Shown: positions 23,671 to 35,676, numbered from the stretch's first letter. The stretch: DNA of 64,000 nucleotides from Ustilaginoidea virens (GCF_000687475.1 NC_057316.1:6634001-6698000); one strand, 5' to 3'. A program made the numbers and translations. The notes: generated by a model not told the origin, from the letters alone.

Positions 23671-25669
23671 ATGGTCAAGCCATCCATCGACGCCAGAGTG
23701 CGCCCTCTTGCCAACCCGGCCCTCGAGAAAGCCAGCCTCCTCGGCGCGGCCCGCATCTACGTCAGCAAGGATTCCCTCATCGCCCTCACAAACGGCCTGG
23801 AAAGCGGGAAGCCATGCCTCGTCGACAAGCTGGACGACCAGCTCGGCCTGCCCAGGAGAGAGGCCTCGCTGTGGGTTCTCCCCGACAAGAACCTCAGCCC
23901 CAACGTCGTCATGATGACCAGGGCCTTCCAGGAGGCCACAGGCTTCAAGATTGGCGACCAGGTGAGGATATCGCTGCTGGAGAGCATGCCCGACGCGGAC
24001 GAGGTGGTGGTCCAGGACGTGGGCGAGGATCCGGGGCTGGGCCAAGGAAACGCACGGCATCCCGCCGGCTGGGAGTTTTCTCTGAGCCTGTCCATGGGTG
24101 AGGATCATTTCCTCTTCCTCCTCCTCCTCTTCTTCTCCTTCTTTCCCCTTTTCTCTTGATCCCTAGTCTGGTTTGCTGACGCCTTGCCTCACCGAAAGAG
24201 CGCGCGGAGCTGGTGTTCCCGGGAATGGTGTTTGAAGGCGTCAACATCAACAAGCTGCGCCGCTCATTCAAAGTCCTCTCCGTCAACTCGCAGACAGGCA
24301 ACGTTGCCAGGTTCAAGCTCTCCTCGACGACTGTGCGCATCGTCAGCGCCGGCGAGCAGCAGACCGCCGCCGCCGCCGCCGAGAGGGCGTCCCCCACGGG
24401 CGGAGAGCTGGTCGTCACCCGCGTGCCCGGCTTGGCGTCCCAGGTCGGCACCATCAACCGCTTCCTCCGCGCATTCACCCGCCCCTTCTGGATCCACGAC
24501 GAGCGCGAGTCGTGCGGCTTCGTCATCCACGGCGGCAGCGGCACGGGCAAGACGCTCATCCTGCAGCGCGTCGCCGACACCGGCTGGGGCCGGCCGTTCT
24601 GGGTCAAGCCGTCCGACAAGCTGGCCGCCGTGCGGGAGACGTTCCGCCAGGCCCGCGCCGCCCAGCCCAGCCTGGTCCTCCTCGACGGGCTGGAGGACCT
24701 CATCGCCAAGGACCGGCCCAACCGCGAGGCCGTCATCGAAGCCCTCGGCGAGGAGCTGGACGCCCTCTCCGCCGACGCCCGGGCCGCCGGCGCGTTGCCC
24801 AGGGTCGTCGTCCTCGCCACCTGCCAGGACTACATGACCGACGTGCCGCCCAAGCTGCAGAAGCGCTCGCGGCTCCGCGAGAACACGGCCCTGCCCATCC
24901 CGCGCGCCAGCGAACGCCTCGAGATCCTCCGCTTCTTCGACCCGCCCATCCGTCCCGCCGACAGGGACGAGTGCCTGCTGAGCGTCTCGCAGAGGACGCA
25001 CGCCTACAACGGCGACGACCTGGCCAACCTGGTCCTCAACGCCAAGAAGATCCTGGGCAGCAGGTTGGACGAGCAGGGCGCCGACGCCAAAGACCCCGCG
25101 CCTGGAGCGCACCTCCTCACCAGGCAGGACATGGACCAGGCGTTGCGGATAACGCGGCCCACGGCCATGCACGACATCAACCTGAAGCCCCCTACCATCC
25201 ACTGGCAGGACGTGGGCGGCCAGGAGGCTCTGAAGAAGGTTCTCTCGCGAATGATAAAAAACACAAAGGTTCGTCAACACGCTCCCACTTTGCCCCGTTC
25301 AACAACGCAGCTAGCCGGTGAAGATGAGTGACACAAAATCGCACTAACTCTGAAACGAAACCGATTGCTCCCCGCTCTGAATTCCCAGAACACCAACCCT
25401 TCGAGCTGCCGCGTCCTGCGCAACCCGCCAAAGGGGCTCCTCCTGTACGGCCCCCCCGGCTGCTCCAAGACGCTCTCCGCCCAGGCCATGGCCACGGAGT
25501 CCGGCTTCAACTTCTTCGCCGTCAAGGGCGCCGAGCTGCTCAACATGTACGTGGGCGAATCCGAGCGCGCCGTCCGCACCCTCTTTGAGCGAGCCCGCGC
25601 CGCCTCCCCCTCCATCATCTTCTTCGACGAGATCGACTCCATCGGCGGCCAGCGCGGTCCCGGCCCAGG

Positions 25670-25703
<34 letters not shown>

Positions 25704-26192
25704 GGCGGCGGCGGCGGCGGCCGCTCCTCGGGCGCGGTCAACATGCTGACCACGCTGCTCACCGAGATGGATGGCTTCGAAGCCCTCACGGGGGTGCTGG
25801 TCCTCGCGGCCACGAACCGCCCCGAGGCCATGGACCCTGCGCTCATGCGCCCCGGGCGCTTCGACCAGGTCCTGTACGTCGGGCCCCCCGACCGGGCGGC
25901 CAGGGAGGCCGTCTTCCACGTCCACCTCAGGGGGCTCTCCGTGGCCGCCGACGTCGACGTCGGCGAGGCGGCCCGTCTGGCCGACGGGTACTCGGGCGCC
26001 GAGATCCAGGCCATCTGCAACGAGGCCGGGCTGGCCGTCCTGGACCGCTACGACGACGACGACACCGGCACGGCCAAGCTGGAGATTGGCATGGCCGACC
26101 TGCTGGCCGCCATGGACAGGACGCCGAGGAACATTACCCAGTCCATGATTGACGGCTACGACGCGTGGTCCAAGCAGTTCCGGCGCAAGTAG
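23671..26192 (+). CDS. AFG2: AFG2/Drg1-like tandem AAA ATPase, three exons
   Basis: Exons 23671-24097, 24199-25268 and 25389-26192 give 766 residues. The N-domain (~1-235) is Cdc48-like. The first AAA module has a P-loop GGSGTGKT (254-261), but the Walker-B equivalent reads LVLLDGLEDL, with Gly305 where the catalytic Glu belongs. The second module is canonical and strongly Afg2-like: PPKGLLLYGPPGCSKT (P-loop 520-527), GAELLNMYVGESERAVR, IIFFDEIDSIGGQ (DE at 579-580), TNRPEAMDPALMRPGRFDQV and GYSGAEIQAICNEA. A Gly/Ala-rich insert follows the second Walker B (~586-609). Afg2/Drg1 is a hexameric ATPase that releases Rlp24 and other shuttling factors from cytoplasmic pre-60S particles. The short intervening length and weak first module make exact orthology less certain than family membership. 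Confidence 0.87.
25671..25722 (+). repeat. (GGAGCC)n/(GGC)n coding microsatellite
   Basis: Five GGAGCC units, then seven GGC units, in frame within the AFG2-like gene. They encode alternating Gly-Ala and then poly-Gly next to the second ATPase site. Confidence 0.9.
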
Positions 26193-27276
26193 GCCACCTT
26201 TTTCTTTTCTTACTTCTTTTTTTTTTTTTGGCGCGCGCGCGACCCCGATTCCCGCCGCACCTACACCAAGCGCCCCCTTTACGCTTCCGCACCATCGACC
26301 GAGCAAACAAACGCGCCGCGGCCGTGTCCCCCCCCCCCCCGCGTCCCCGTTGCCGCCGCCTCGGCCATACGCAACGCATCACGCGCGACACGCCCGCACA
26401 GACACCCTTCCAACGTCGTCGAACCCCGCGCAACCGACCCTCTCACGCTGGTAGCCACACAGGGCTCGCTCCCTCCGCCACGGCATGTCTCCTGTCCCGG
26501 CGTGCCAGGGCAATTCCGTACACCGCCATGCCGCTCTAGCGCGTGAACCCGACAAGAACCCGGCCGAGGGCTTCGAAAGAACCAAGGAGAAAAAAAAGAC
26601 CCCGAGATCCCCCGCAGACAGCCCTCCCGTGGCTTCCCTGCCATGCGTGCACACGAGGACAACCACATACGAAGCGAGGTTTAAAGGGGGAAGTGGAGGG
26701 CGGCTAACCAGAAACTGCTCGGTATTCTCTTGCATCCTTCCTGATGACGTCTAGTTGTCTGGCAACAAAAAAAAGAAAAAGAAAAGAGGTAAAAAATAAA
26801 AAAAAAAAAAGAGAAAAGAGACTAGTTAGGAACCACGCGAACGGGAAGAACATAGAAAGACACGTCCCCCCTGCAGTCTTCCTCTTCTGGCGGGACGCAT
26901 CTCCCACAAGCAGGCATCTCCTAGTGATCCACGAAAAAAAACTGCAACATCCAGATTCTTTCCCTTCAACAACAGTTGCGTGACTGGTGACGAAGACGAG
27001 ACCCAAAAAAAAAAAAAAAAAAAGTGTATAATTCAACGCCGCACTGCGCTCCTTTCCCTCCCTCGCCGTTGCGTTGCCAATGCCCACTCCGTTCCCAGAC
27101 ATGGTAGTACCCGAATTCATTCTCATGCAGGTTTGCGAGCAAAAGTGATATTTAAACAATTGGTTCCGTACGCCGTCGCCGTTAAAAGGGAGAAGAGGAC
27201 ATGAAGAGAAAAGAGTTCTGAAAACGCAGAAAGAAAAAAGGCAAAAATCCACCCCTCAAGAGCAATCAATCTTGTT
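26193..27276. other. Intergenic, convergent AFG2-like and PSY2 3' ends
   Basis: No supported gene. T- and C-runs lie at 26216-26230 and 26328-26340. Several A-rich tracts occur (26765-26815; A19 at 27005-27023). Confidence 0.5.
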
Positions 27277-28237
27277 CTACGTCTCGTCGCCTGATCTGGA
27301 CCCTCCTGTCCGGACCGAGGTAGAGAGGTTGATGGCAATCTTGCCGTTTCCCGAGGCGCCTCCCAGCGATTTTCGCCTTGGCGTCATCCGCGGGCTTCTG
27401 TTGGTGACGCTTGGCTCCAGGGAGCTGCTGTTCCTGCGCTTGTTCTGCATCAGCTTGCCGAGTTCGTCTTCTTCGTCCTCCTCCCGGCGGCGCTTCTCAG
27501 ACAGCCGCTCTGCTGGAGGGGATACAGTCGGCAGTCCGGATGGCGTGGACGAGGGAGTTCCTTCGACGACGGCGTCTCCTTCTAGGCTGGCATTTGGGTC
27601 GCTCTCCTCATCAGAGGAATAGTCGACCAGAGGCTTGGAGGGGGTCGAGGGCCCGTTACTTGGCAGCATCTTGTTGGACATGGCGTCGTGATGCTGCTCT
27701 TCTTCTTCTTCTTCTGGATCCGACGTGTTCCAGTACTCCTCCTCGCTCGCGTCCACGGTGATGTGCTCCATCAGTCGCGTGTTGGGTGGCGGCTTGCGCG
27801 GCATGTCATCCTCGCCCTCCAGGAAGTAGTCCATGTTGGCTGTATAGCCTTGTGTTTGGTCATAGTGCAAGAGGATGTCTCGAAAGGTGGCCATGTAGCT
27901 CAAACCGGTCAAGCTTTCTCGACGGTTGACAACCAGGTATTTCATCAGGTCCTTGATGTTCTCCCTCTTGATGAACTCAAACAGCTCGAGGCAGGCCGAG
28001 CTGAGGAGATTGTCTCTTGGCAAGGTTTCGATGAACACGTTCAACGTAGAGGACAAGGCATGCTTTTCTGTGATTTGCTTGATGTAGAACTCTTCTTGCA
28101 TACCGATCAGACTTCGGAGAAAACGAATAGCGACTGCAGGGGTGCGACCTGATTAGCCAAGACCGGACTCCATGACCCCCCCCCCCCTCCTCCGCAGCCT
28201 TTCTTTTCTCTGGAGAGAAAACGTGGATGAACACGAG

Positions 28238-28272
<35 letters not shown>

Positions 28273-30032
28273 GACCTAGGCGCAAATACTTTTCAGGACT
28301 CTTTAGCAGTTGAGTGACTCGCGGAATGATATTGTTGTTCATCACTAAATACCTGCTGAATCGATGATGCTGGCGGATGAAAAAAGACAGGAGTTCGACG
28401 AGAGTAGTAAACATGGATGCTTTCTGCACCGCAAAGCTCAAATCGGCTTGGTGTTCGAGGTCCAGCAGCGGCTTGAAAAGTTTCGGGGCAGACCTCTCGT
28501 AGAATCGGGTGAGGAAAAGTTCCTGCTGAGGATCGGATGCAGGTTGAGGCCGTGGTCTCCCAGGCAACTCGCCGTTCAGCCGGACGAGTTCTGGTCCTTG
28601 GGGAAGAATTCCTTGGTCCAAAAGCACTTTCAAAGCTTCCGAGATTTGCGACTTGACCCCGAGGTCTCCCTCGACAAGCAAAAGGTCAATCAGCGAGTCA
28701 ATCAATGAGGGTTGGTTGTCGTGCATCTGGCGGTACGTCGTCTGGCGTATCATTTGCGGATCGTGGTCTATGATGGAGACCAAGATGTCCGTGGCCCCGA
28801 TCCTGACGCCCACATCTCCGTGCTTCAGCCCAAAGTGAATTACTTGCATCAGCCCGTGCGCGATGAGGTTGTTATAGAGCGATTGCCTGGCCGGAGGTTG
28901 GAGACTCTTGGCAACGGCACAGCACTGCTGAATAAACAAGACAGCATCCTTCTTCTTCTTCTGGTCACGGCGTCGAGAAGTAAAGATGGAAAAGAGCTCG
29001 CCCATGAATCCAGTGTTGGATTGCAGATGTTGGAGAATGTCGACCTGGTTGAAGAAGATCAAGGAATTCAGGACGGAAAAAGTAGGGTCGTCGAGGATCC
29101 TGGCAAGAACCACATCTTTCAGGTACTGGAGACGGTAGGTCTGATGAATCTTTTGGCGGGTTTGATCATCTTCTATCCTGACAACCTCCTTGTACCGGCC
29201 TTGGTTGTCGAGCCAGTGACGGTGATTCGCTTTGTGGCTGGGGAAGTCGGGGTCGTACTCTAGTGCGCCAACAACGCCAAGAACGCAGTCGTCGGATACG
29301 GCGTGCTCGATGATGGTTGTATCGTTTAACAGGATGATGGTCTTCATGATGTTGCAGAGTCGATGAAGGTCGGGCAGGCTTTCGAGATCCTCGGCCATTT
29401 CAACCAGGGGAATCAGCTTGCTGATGTAGTCGTCGGCCATTATAAACTTGGCGAGAGCGTCGCGGCCGTTGGCACTTGCGCTAATGATGCGCATGCTGGA
29501 CTCAATCTCGGGCAAGTTTCCAAGCTCGGCAGCAGGGAGGTTGATGGCGGCTGGAACCTCGACGGCCAGATCGTCCGAGAGGTTGTCGTCGCCTCCAAGA
29601 TTGTTGGGAAACGTCTGCTGCACGTTGCTAACGAATCGCCTGCACGACAAAGGACAAAATTTTAGCGGGCTGAGAAGAGAGCAATGTCAACCGCGGAGTT
29701 GTACGAACCATATCAGGGCGCAACCTTCGGCTTCCTGGAAGCTCAAGGCCATGTCGACTCCGCTCCCGGGCTCTTGCCACAGGATGAGAGTTTCTACGAG
29801 ATGGGAGATGAGTCTTTGTTTTTAGCATCCTAGCGAGCGGATAAGGGGATCCTACCTTGCTGCTTTTGGAAGCCATCATCCTTGTGAATCTTGGTTTCCA
29901 ACAGTAGCCGCTCGGGATGATCCTCGGACTCCACAATGACTCGAGGGTCTTTGCAGCCATCATCTGTCTGTATTTCCGGAGGCAGCACCGGTCAGCAAAG
30001 TATAACCAGAGAAATAAACAAAAGGGAAAACA

Positions 30033-30065
<33 letters not shown>

Positions 30066-30229
30066 ACGGGCCTTGGATCCAGGACCGAAACAGGCGACAT
30101 GGCACATACAATCGCATATGTTGCGGTACAAAAGCCTGTTCCGCGATCAAACCAGTCATTGTCGCGCAGCTCGTAAACCTTGACGCGCTTCTTGTCCGTC
30201 GCCTGATGAGACACTTGGTGTGCCATCAT
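27277..30229 (-). CDS. PSY2: PP4 phosphatase regulatory subunit 3 (PSY2/SMEK), five exons
   Basis: Minus-strand exons 30229-30110, 29967-29856, 29793-29709, 29639-28276 and 28133-27277 join in frame to 845 residues. Residues ~10-110 form the EVH1/RanBD-like domain: RVKVYELRDNDWFDRGTGFC, DPRVIVESEDHPERLLLETK and ETLILWQEP. The SMK-1/armadillo region follows, with LPEIESSMRIISASANGRDA, DLHRLCNIMKTIILLNDTTI, IEYDPDF-like ALEYDPDFPSHKANHRHW and FYIKQITEKHALSSTLNVF. The C-terminal ~170 residues are acidic and Ser-rich and end in basic patches, typical of SMEK proteins. Psy2 directs PP4 to substrates such as Rad53/H2AX-type checkpoint targets. All four introns have GT-AG ends. Two contain very long A/T homopolymers. 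The first two ATGs are adjacent (MM); I use the first. Confidence 0.95.
28238..28270 (+). repeat. A33 homopolymer in PSY2 intron 4
   Basis: 33 consecutive A on the plus strand (T33 in the transcript sense), starting within ten bases of the intron's donor site. Confidence 0.9.
30034..30063 (+). repeat. A30 homopolymer in PSY2 intron 1
   Basis: 30 consecutive A on the plus strand (T30 in the transcript sense), within the 142 nt first intron of PSY2. Confidence 0.9.
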
Positions 30230-33200
30230 CACAGGCTCGGAGTCCGCCTCCGTGGCGATGAGGCTATAGGCGCTCAGGTCGGGAGCAATGGCAAGGGGTT
30301 GTTGTTGAAGGGATAGTTCAGAAGCTGGTGTTTCGTGGCTCAAGATGGTGAGTGCCGCCACGGTTCTTTTGAGATGCGCCCGACCAAGAGGGGGGGCGCA
30401 AGCGCAAGCAAGCGGAGGAGGTAGGTGGTGGTGGTGGTTCCGGCAACGTCGCCGTGCCGCAGCCTGAGGATGCGCTGCCAACCTTGACGCAGCGCCGGAA
30501 CAGGGCGGAGTAAGGAGTCGTCGACGCAATTCTCGACGGGTTCACGTCGAGTGAGAAGTGAGCAGTCGGCGTGATGGGGTGCTTGCGCCACGCGATTGCC
30601 GTCGCAGGCGACCGGCGGCCGGAAACCTGGGGTCGGGGGACTTGGGGTCGGGAGTCGGGCTCGTGGCCAAGCAGAAGCAGGGAAACAAACGAAAAGAGGA
30701 AGCGAACGCGGCGCAGGAGCACACGGAGGGAGGGGGGGAGGGGAAAGAAGGGCAGCCGGGGAGCGAGCAGGAGCGGTACCGAGCGACAAGAATGTCGCGT
30801 GAGGATGGGGGCGGTCTCGGGGGCGGGCTCGGACAAGGAGGCCGCAATGTCGAGTTTGCAGCAGACGGAGTATGTCGATGATGCGAGGGTTTGCACTTGA
30901 CACTTTGGGCAAGACACAGCCGATGGAGTGCGAGTGGCCACGGAGCGGGCAAAGCGCGTGACTGGGAAGGCGATTTGGGGTGGAAGGGGGGGGGGGGGGA
31001 GGTTCCTGTCGTTTGGGCTTAGCGCAGGGTTTATCTATTAATGTTGGGCTACCATTTGCACCAACCATGGAACGATTGGGTCCTGGAGATTGGGGAAATC
31101 TGGATTTTTTTTTTTTTTTAAAAAAAAAAAAAACTTCCCAGAGCGGGAGAAGGGGGGGGTGGGCGGCGCGGTTGTTCTGGGACGTGGCAAGTAGTACCTG
31201 GCAAGTAGCGCCTAGCAGGCTAGCACCTGCCCACTGGATCTCGGGAACATCAGGCCAAGAGAGTTCCGGTGGCTGGTGGCTGGGGCTGGGGCTGGGGCTG
31301 GTGGCTGTTGACTAACCCGCTTACATACATAGTTACTTGTTGCAGGCGATTTACGTCTGCAGGTTTTGGCTTAAAAAGTTGGAGACGAGCGTGTGGCGGA
31401 ACTCACGGAGTCCTTAGAGTCTGGTCCTTGGGAGGGAGGTAGCCCGTGTGCGGATACGGAGCTCACAACAGAGCCTGCCGTGCGGAGTTCTGCGGTGCAG
31501 AATAATTCCGATCATGGGGAAGCAGGTACGGCCCCGGCGGGCGGAAGCTGCTGCTGCTTGCATCATTTACCATTTATGTACTCCGCAGGTGGGTTAGGGG
31601 TTGGCCGGGCGGGCCATGATTGACTGATGATCTGGTTTGTGCGAGGCTCCTCCGTATCGACCATGGCTGATGGTATCACCTGGCGGTGGTGGAGTGGACA
31701 AGCGGGCTGGGCTAGGCTGGGCTGGGCTGGGCTGGGCTGGGCTGGGCCGGGCTGGCTGCCAGGGCATGCATGGGGCAGGAGCATGTCTGGTGCCATGCAC
31801 CCGTCAGGTCTCAGTGCCTGATCGGTGGCGGCTGCCTTGCCTTGCTGGCTGCCGTGTACCCCATGCCAGAAAGGCGCCGGGCTTTTACGCCGTACCCCAT
31901 ACCATACCATACACCGTGCTCGTCTCTGAGCTTCAACAAACCAGCACCCCGCCCATCCCATCCATGCAGCTCTCATCCTTGCCATGGGCGGCAACATGTA
32001 GTCAAACGTCACAGTCGGGCACTCAGGTAAGGAAATGAAGTGTTTTTGATGAGTTGCAGCATGGTACGGAGTACTCCGATTCCACTGGCAATCAGATAAG
32101 ATGCAGCTACAATGGTCGGGTCACGTGGATACCTTTCTTAGGAGGCCTTGCCTGAGGCCACCAGTCCCTCTTATCTTGTCGCACCAAGATGCGCCCCAAC
32201 CAGGTAATGATGAGTCACCGAGTTGGGGCTCCCTCAGTTCCATGCGACATTTTACAAAGCTCGTTAACCAAGTGCCTGAGCTCAAACAACGACTTTACCA
32301 GCGGCGCGGACCGACATGGTCTCATAAGAATCTCATTCATACAGTGCAAAGACACAAAGACACTCGCTGCGGGGTTGGGACCTGGCACTGACAGACACCC
32401 ACCCTTGCAGGGGTGTGCAAACAAGCAAGTTGCCAAGAACGCATCAAGCGACCCATGACGCTGGCACCCTAAACACTGGTGGAACCTTTGCATTGTCAAC
32501 CCTTTAAACCACGAAATGCGAAAATGACTGAGCTCTTCTTCCTCCTCGTCCTCGGTCAAACGAGTTTCAGCTGCGCCTCATGGATGATTCAGCCCGGCAA
32601 CCATAGACTGTCCGCCGGTTGCGCAAAGCTGCTCAGATAGAACCAATGCCTCTCTGACGTCATGTGTTTACGCTCTACTCAACATTTCCTCTGCCTGATG
32701 TGGGGGGGATAGTGCCACTAGGAGGGAGAAATATAGGTCGGCAAATGCCTCGACCATCTTCCCATGATTTGGCTCTCAACTTGGCATGACGCAGCCTCGA
32801 GTCTAGTAGTACCGTGTCGTTTGACGCGACAAACCAAAGACCATCATACTTGCCTAGCGCGCTAGACGGAGCGACTTTGTCTCGACACTAATGTGGATAA
32901 GAGGCTAAGCATCAACCTGGAAATTGGTAAGATTGCTGCTAGCAAGTTATGCGTCTTATTTTATCGTGCTAACATGGGATTGCGGCCGGTAGTATTGACC
33001 CTCTAAGCCAAAGCGTAATTGGGCTTCGTCGACGGACCCTGTCGAACGAAAAGGCAAACTCGTCGCCTGCAGCTCGTTCGCTTTTTGGGCGATAGAAGAC
33101 GATGACGACGGAAAACCGAGCGAGTGATGAAGAGTATTCCGCGTTGTGGCCTCGCGAGCAGATGGCAATAAAAGCGCCTTGGCTGGAAGGTGCGACGGGC

Positions 33201-34083
33201 GTGAATTCCCGAATTCAAGAGATGCTTGCCAAACTTTAAATTTAATTGATAGAAGTCAAGGTTATTTTAGCACCGATGTTCTCGACGCGCGATCAGCTAC
33301 GTGGTGAGAAGGCTTTCAAAGAGGCAACGCAATTGTGATGAATAAAGGGAGTCGGGAAAATTTGGGGGGCCAGAATAAAGAACCTTGCTAATCAAGGAAT
33401 GCATTCCGCCTAGTCCGCAAGATGTATACGAATTGGCTTCATTTTACGTTCAGCCATCGGTGATTAAACCCGGCCCGTGGCACAACGCGATGCCATCGTG
33501 GCTGACAGAGTCGAACCATTGATCAGGTTCAGAACCGACAGGCCCCTCCTTTGTCCATGCTGGGGGCCTGGGCAGTACGGGGGTTAGACGTGCCCTAACT
33601 ACCCGATAGCTTCCGGGGTCGTTCAGGGGGTGGTAGCGCCGAAGCGAAGCACAGTGTCAATCCCAGACAGCTACATGTTTTGACTACCTAGGTACCTAGG
33701 TACATACCTAACCTAGTAGTTGTCGACTGTCTTGGGGACAAGCAGTGCCTCTATGACTTGTAGTATAGTTATGCTACTGCGTAAGGTAGGTAATATGCAA
33801 GTACAAACCTGGTAGGTTTATCTAAAGCTTCAAAGAAATCAAGGCGCTCAGGCTTCCCCGGATGCTAATCGACATGCCTGTCCCACTTGGTACATGTCTG
33901 GTAGCCTGCGGGTAGGCCCTTCCCGGCCATCCTCCACAATGAGGGTACGGGAGGAAGCCTCCAGCGGCTGTAGTTTGGACAAAGGTTCTTCCGCTCCACG
34001 GCGGACAAGGCAATTGACCTTCAATCTCGATTTCATCAGTCGATAACCCTCGTGCAATAAAAAACACTACGAAATGCCGAAAG
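30230..34083. other. 3.9 kb gene-poor stretch
   Basis: No supported gene. 30.2-31.0 kb is the GC-rich PSY2 promoter and leader. Further contents: G12 at about 30987-30998; a T-run abutting an A-run at 31106-31132; a (GGGCT)n array at 31704-31754. From ~32 kb composition becomes visibly more AT-rich. A GGTACC/CCTAGG palindromic stretch lies at about 33685-33720. I cannot tell whether the AT-rich part is decayed repeat DNA. Confidence 0.55.
31704..31754 (+). repeat. (GGGCT)n pentanucleotide array
   Basis: About ten tandem units of GGGCT with minor variants (one GGCTA, one GGGCC) in intergenic DNA. Confidence 0.9.
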
Positions 34084-34914
34084 ATGGGACCCTGCGACCT
34101 CACAGTCAAAGACACGGCGATACGACGGTGTCTTACGCTCCTTGCCATAAAAACGATTGCCCGGCTTTACCGATATGACGGTCCCTGCGTTCCCATCTCA
34201 CCCTGCGTCATCGTGAAGAAGGGCAAGAGCATAGACGTCACCGAAGCGGCAACAATGATGTTCATCGCCAGACAAACGAGCATTCCAGTCCCCCGCGTGT
34301 ACTGCGCTTTTGTCCGCAAACGATCGACGTATCTTGTCATGGAGAGAATCCGTGGCAAAACCCTCGCGGCGGCCTGGCCTGGCCTATCCGACTTGGAACG
34401 CGAGCATGTCTTGACGCAGTTACGAAATATCGTCCAGGAGCTGAGGGCGCTCCCGCCGCCAGATTGCGCCGTTCAAAGCTGCGTGGGAGGCTCGCTGCGC
34501 GATTCTCGCATTCCGCGGTCGAAACCGAGATTTGGGCCCTTTCCATCCATACCAGCATTCCATCTGTGGCTACGCGACGGACTGCAGCTGCCTCAGTGCC
34601 CAGATCACACGGATGACGATAAATGGGCCCCTATCAAGCGCATGATAGTTATGCAGGATCGCGAACCGTCACCGCCCGTGTTTACTCATGGCGACCTCAA
34701 TCCTTTCAATATCCTTGTTCGAGATGGGAAAATCGTGGCTATTATAGACTGGGAATTTGCAGGGTGGTATCCCTATTACTGGGAATATACATCAGCCTGG
34801 CTTGGGAACAAGACGAGGCAAGCATGGCAAAACCTTATCCCGAAGTTTATTGACCCATGCCCAGACGAACTCGGAATGGAAGCAGTTCGTCAGAGATGGT
34901 GGGGCGACTTCTGA
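34084..34914 (+). CDS. APH/choline-kinase-fold phosphotransferase-like protein
   Basis: Single open frame of 276 residues. Protein-kinase-like APH motifs are clear: EAATMMFIARQTSIPVPRVY (helix and strand after the nucleotide-binding lysine region), YLVMERIRGKTLAAAWPGL, then the Brenner motif FTHGDLNPFNILV (His at ~202) and IIDWEFAGWYPYYWEY (Asp at ~222). The fold suggests ATP-dependent phosphorylation of a small molecule. The substrate is unknown, and fungal genomes hold large families of these orphan proteins. The N-lobe is short, with KKGKSIDVTEA where the lysine strand would sit. The true start could lie in an upstream exon. Surrounding DNA is gene-poor and more AT-rich than the housekeeping parts, which suggests an accessory gene. 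Confidence 0.8.
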   Translation: MGPCDLTVKDTAIRRCLTLLAIKTIARLYRYDGPCVPISPCVIVKKGKSIDVTEAATMMFIARQTSIPVPRVYCAFVRKRSTYLVMERIRGKTLAAAWPGLSDLEREHVLTQLRNIVQELRALPPPDCAVQSCVGGSLRDSRIPRSKPRFGPFPSIPAFHLWLRDGLQLPQCPDHTDDDKWAPIKRMIVMQDREPSPPVFTHGDLNPFNILVRDGKIVAIIDWEFAGWYPYYWEYTSAWLGNKTRQAWQNLIPKFIDPCPDELGMEAVRQRWWGDF

Positions 34915-35100
34915 TTGCTTCTTGACACGAAGAACCTACAAGACCTTAAGCTACAGGGCTGTTCAGGCTCGCACTCGGCTAGGTGACGTCTGGTCTGAAA
35001 TATCAGCGCGGGAAAAGCAGAGTTTCCGGACCCCGGATGCACGTCGAGAACGCGGTAAAGATCGAGTGCACGCTGCACCTGGACTCGACTGCATCAAAGC

Positions 35101-35676
35101 TCAAGGAATAACCTCCTTCTGCTGCAACATGTCCCAGGTTGGTTTTGGCTCCATCATTCGCTCGGCCTCCCGGTATCTCCCCTCAGCAACCTTCTTCTCG
35201 ACGTAGCGCCTGGCCTCGCGCTCTATTCTACTCCAGTCCAACTCGGAAGTTCCCACGACCTTGGGTTCTGCTCTTGATATCCTCGACAGCGCATCTGCCA
35301 TCCACGTTCGGCAACGGAAGTTAGGATCGCCCTGTGTGACGGCTGTCTTCCTTAGGATCCTCAACAGGCCTTGTTTATCCTCGATTTTCGCGATGATGAA
35401 TCGGGCGAGGAGATTACTAGTGCTTTTCACGTTTTGCAGCTCCGCTTCTTCGTAGACCCAGCCATTGACAGGATGGTTCTTGACGTGGCATCGCAAGCCA
35501 GGAGTCTCGGCCTTGTCCTCGTCCTTTGGCCCAACGAGAAAAGCCCAATGGTACCTGCGAGTCAGCCGGGGTTCAAACTGGCAAAGCACGAGACCCATGT
35601 CCTACTTGCGCTCGTCGTTGCCCCTCACTCCACTAGGGTACAAGGCAACGTAAAGCCTCTTTTTGTTGGAGACCAT
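35101..35676 (-). CDS. DUF6914-like small protein, two exons
   Basis: Minus-strand exons 35676-35606 and 35554-35101 are separated by a 51 nt intron (donor GTAGGA, branch-like CTGAC, acceptor CGCAG). Spliced, the protein is 174 residues and opens MVSNKKRLYVALYPSG, with the junction forming NDERKYHWAFLVGPK. Unspliced, an in-frame TAG interrupts it, which is why the intron matters. Other blocks are GLRCHVKNHPVNGWVYEE, STSNLLARFIIAKIEDK, GDPNFRCRTWMADALSRI and a basic helical tail ending in PTWDMLQQKEVIP. This matches, from memory, the widespread fungal DUF6914 family of unknown function. There is no signal peptide or membrane segment. It is convergent with the APH-like gene, 186 bp away. Confidence 0.8.

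Noticed and set aside
33470..33550. Possible tRNA B-box-like GTCGAACC
   Set aside because: Flanking bases do not form a T-arm or acceptor stem on either strand.
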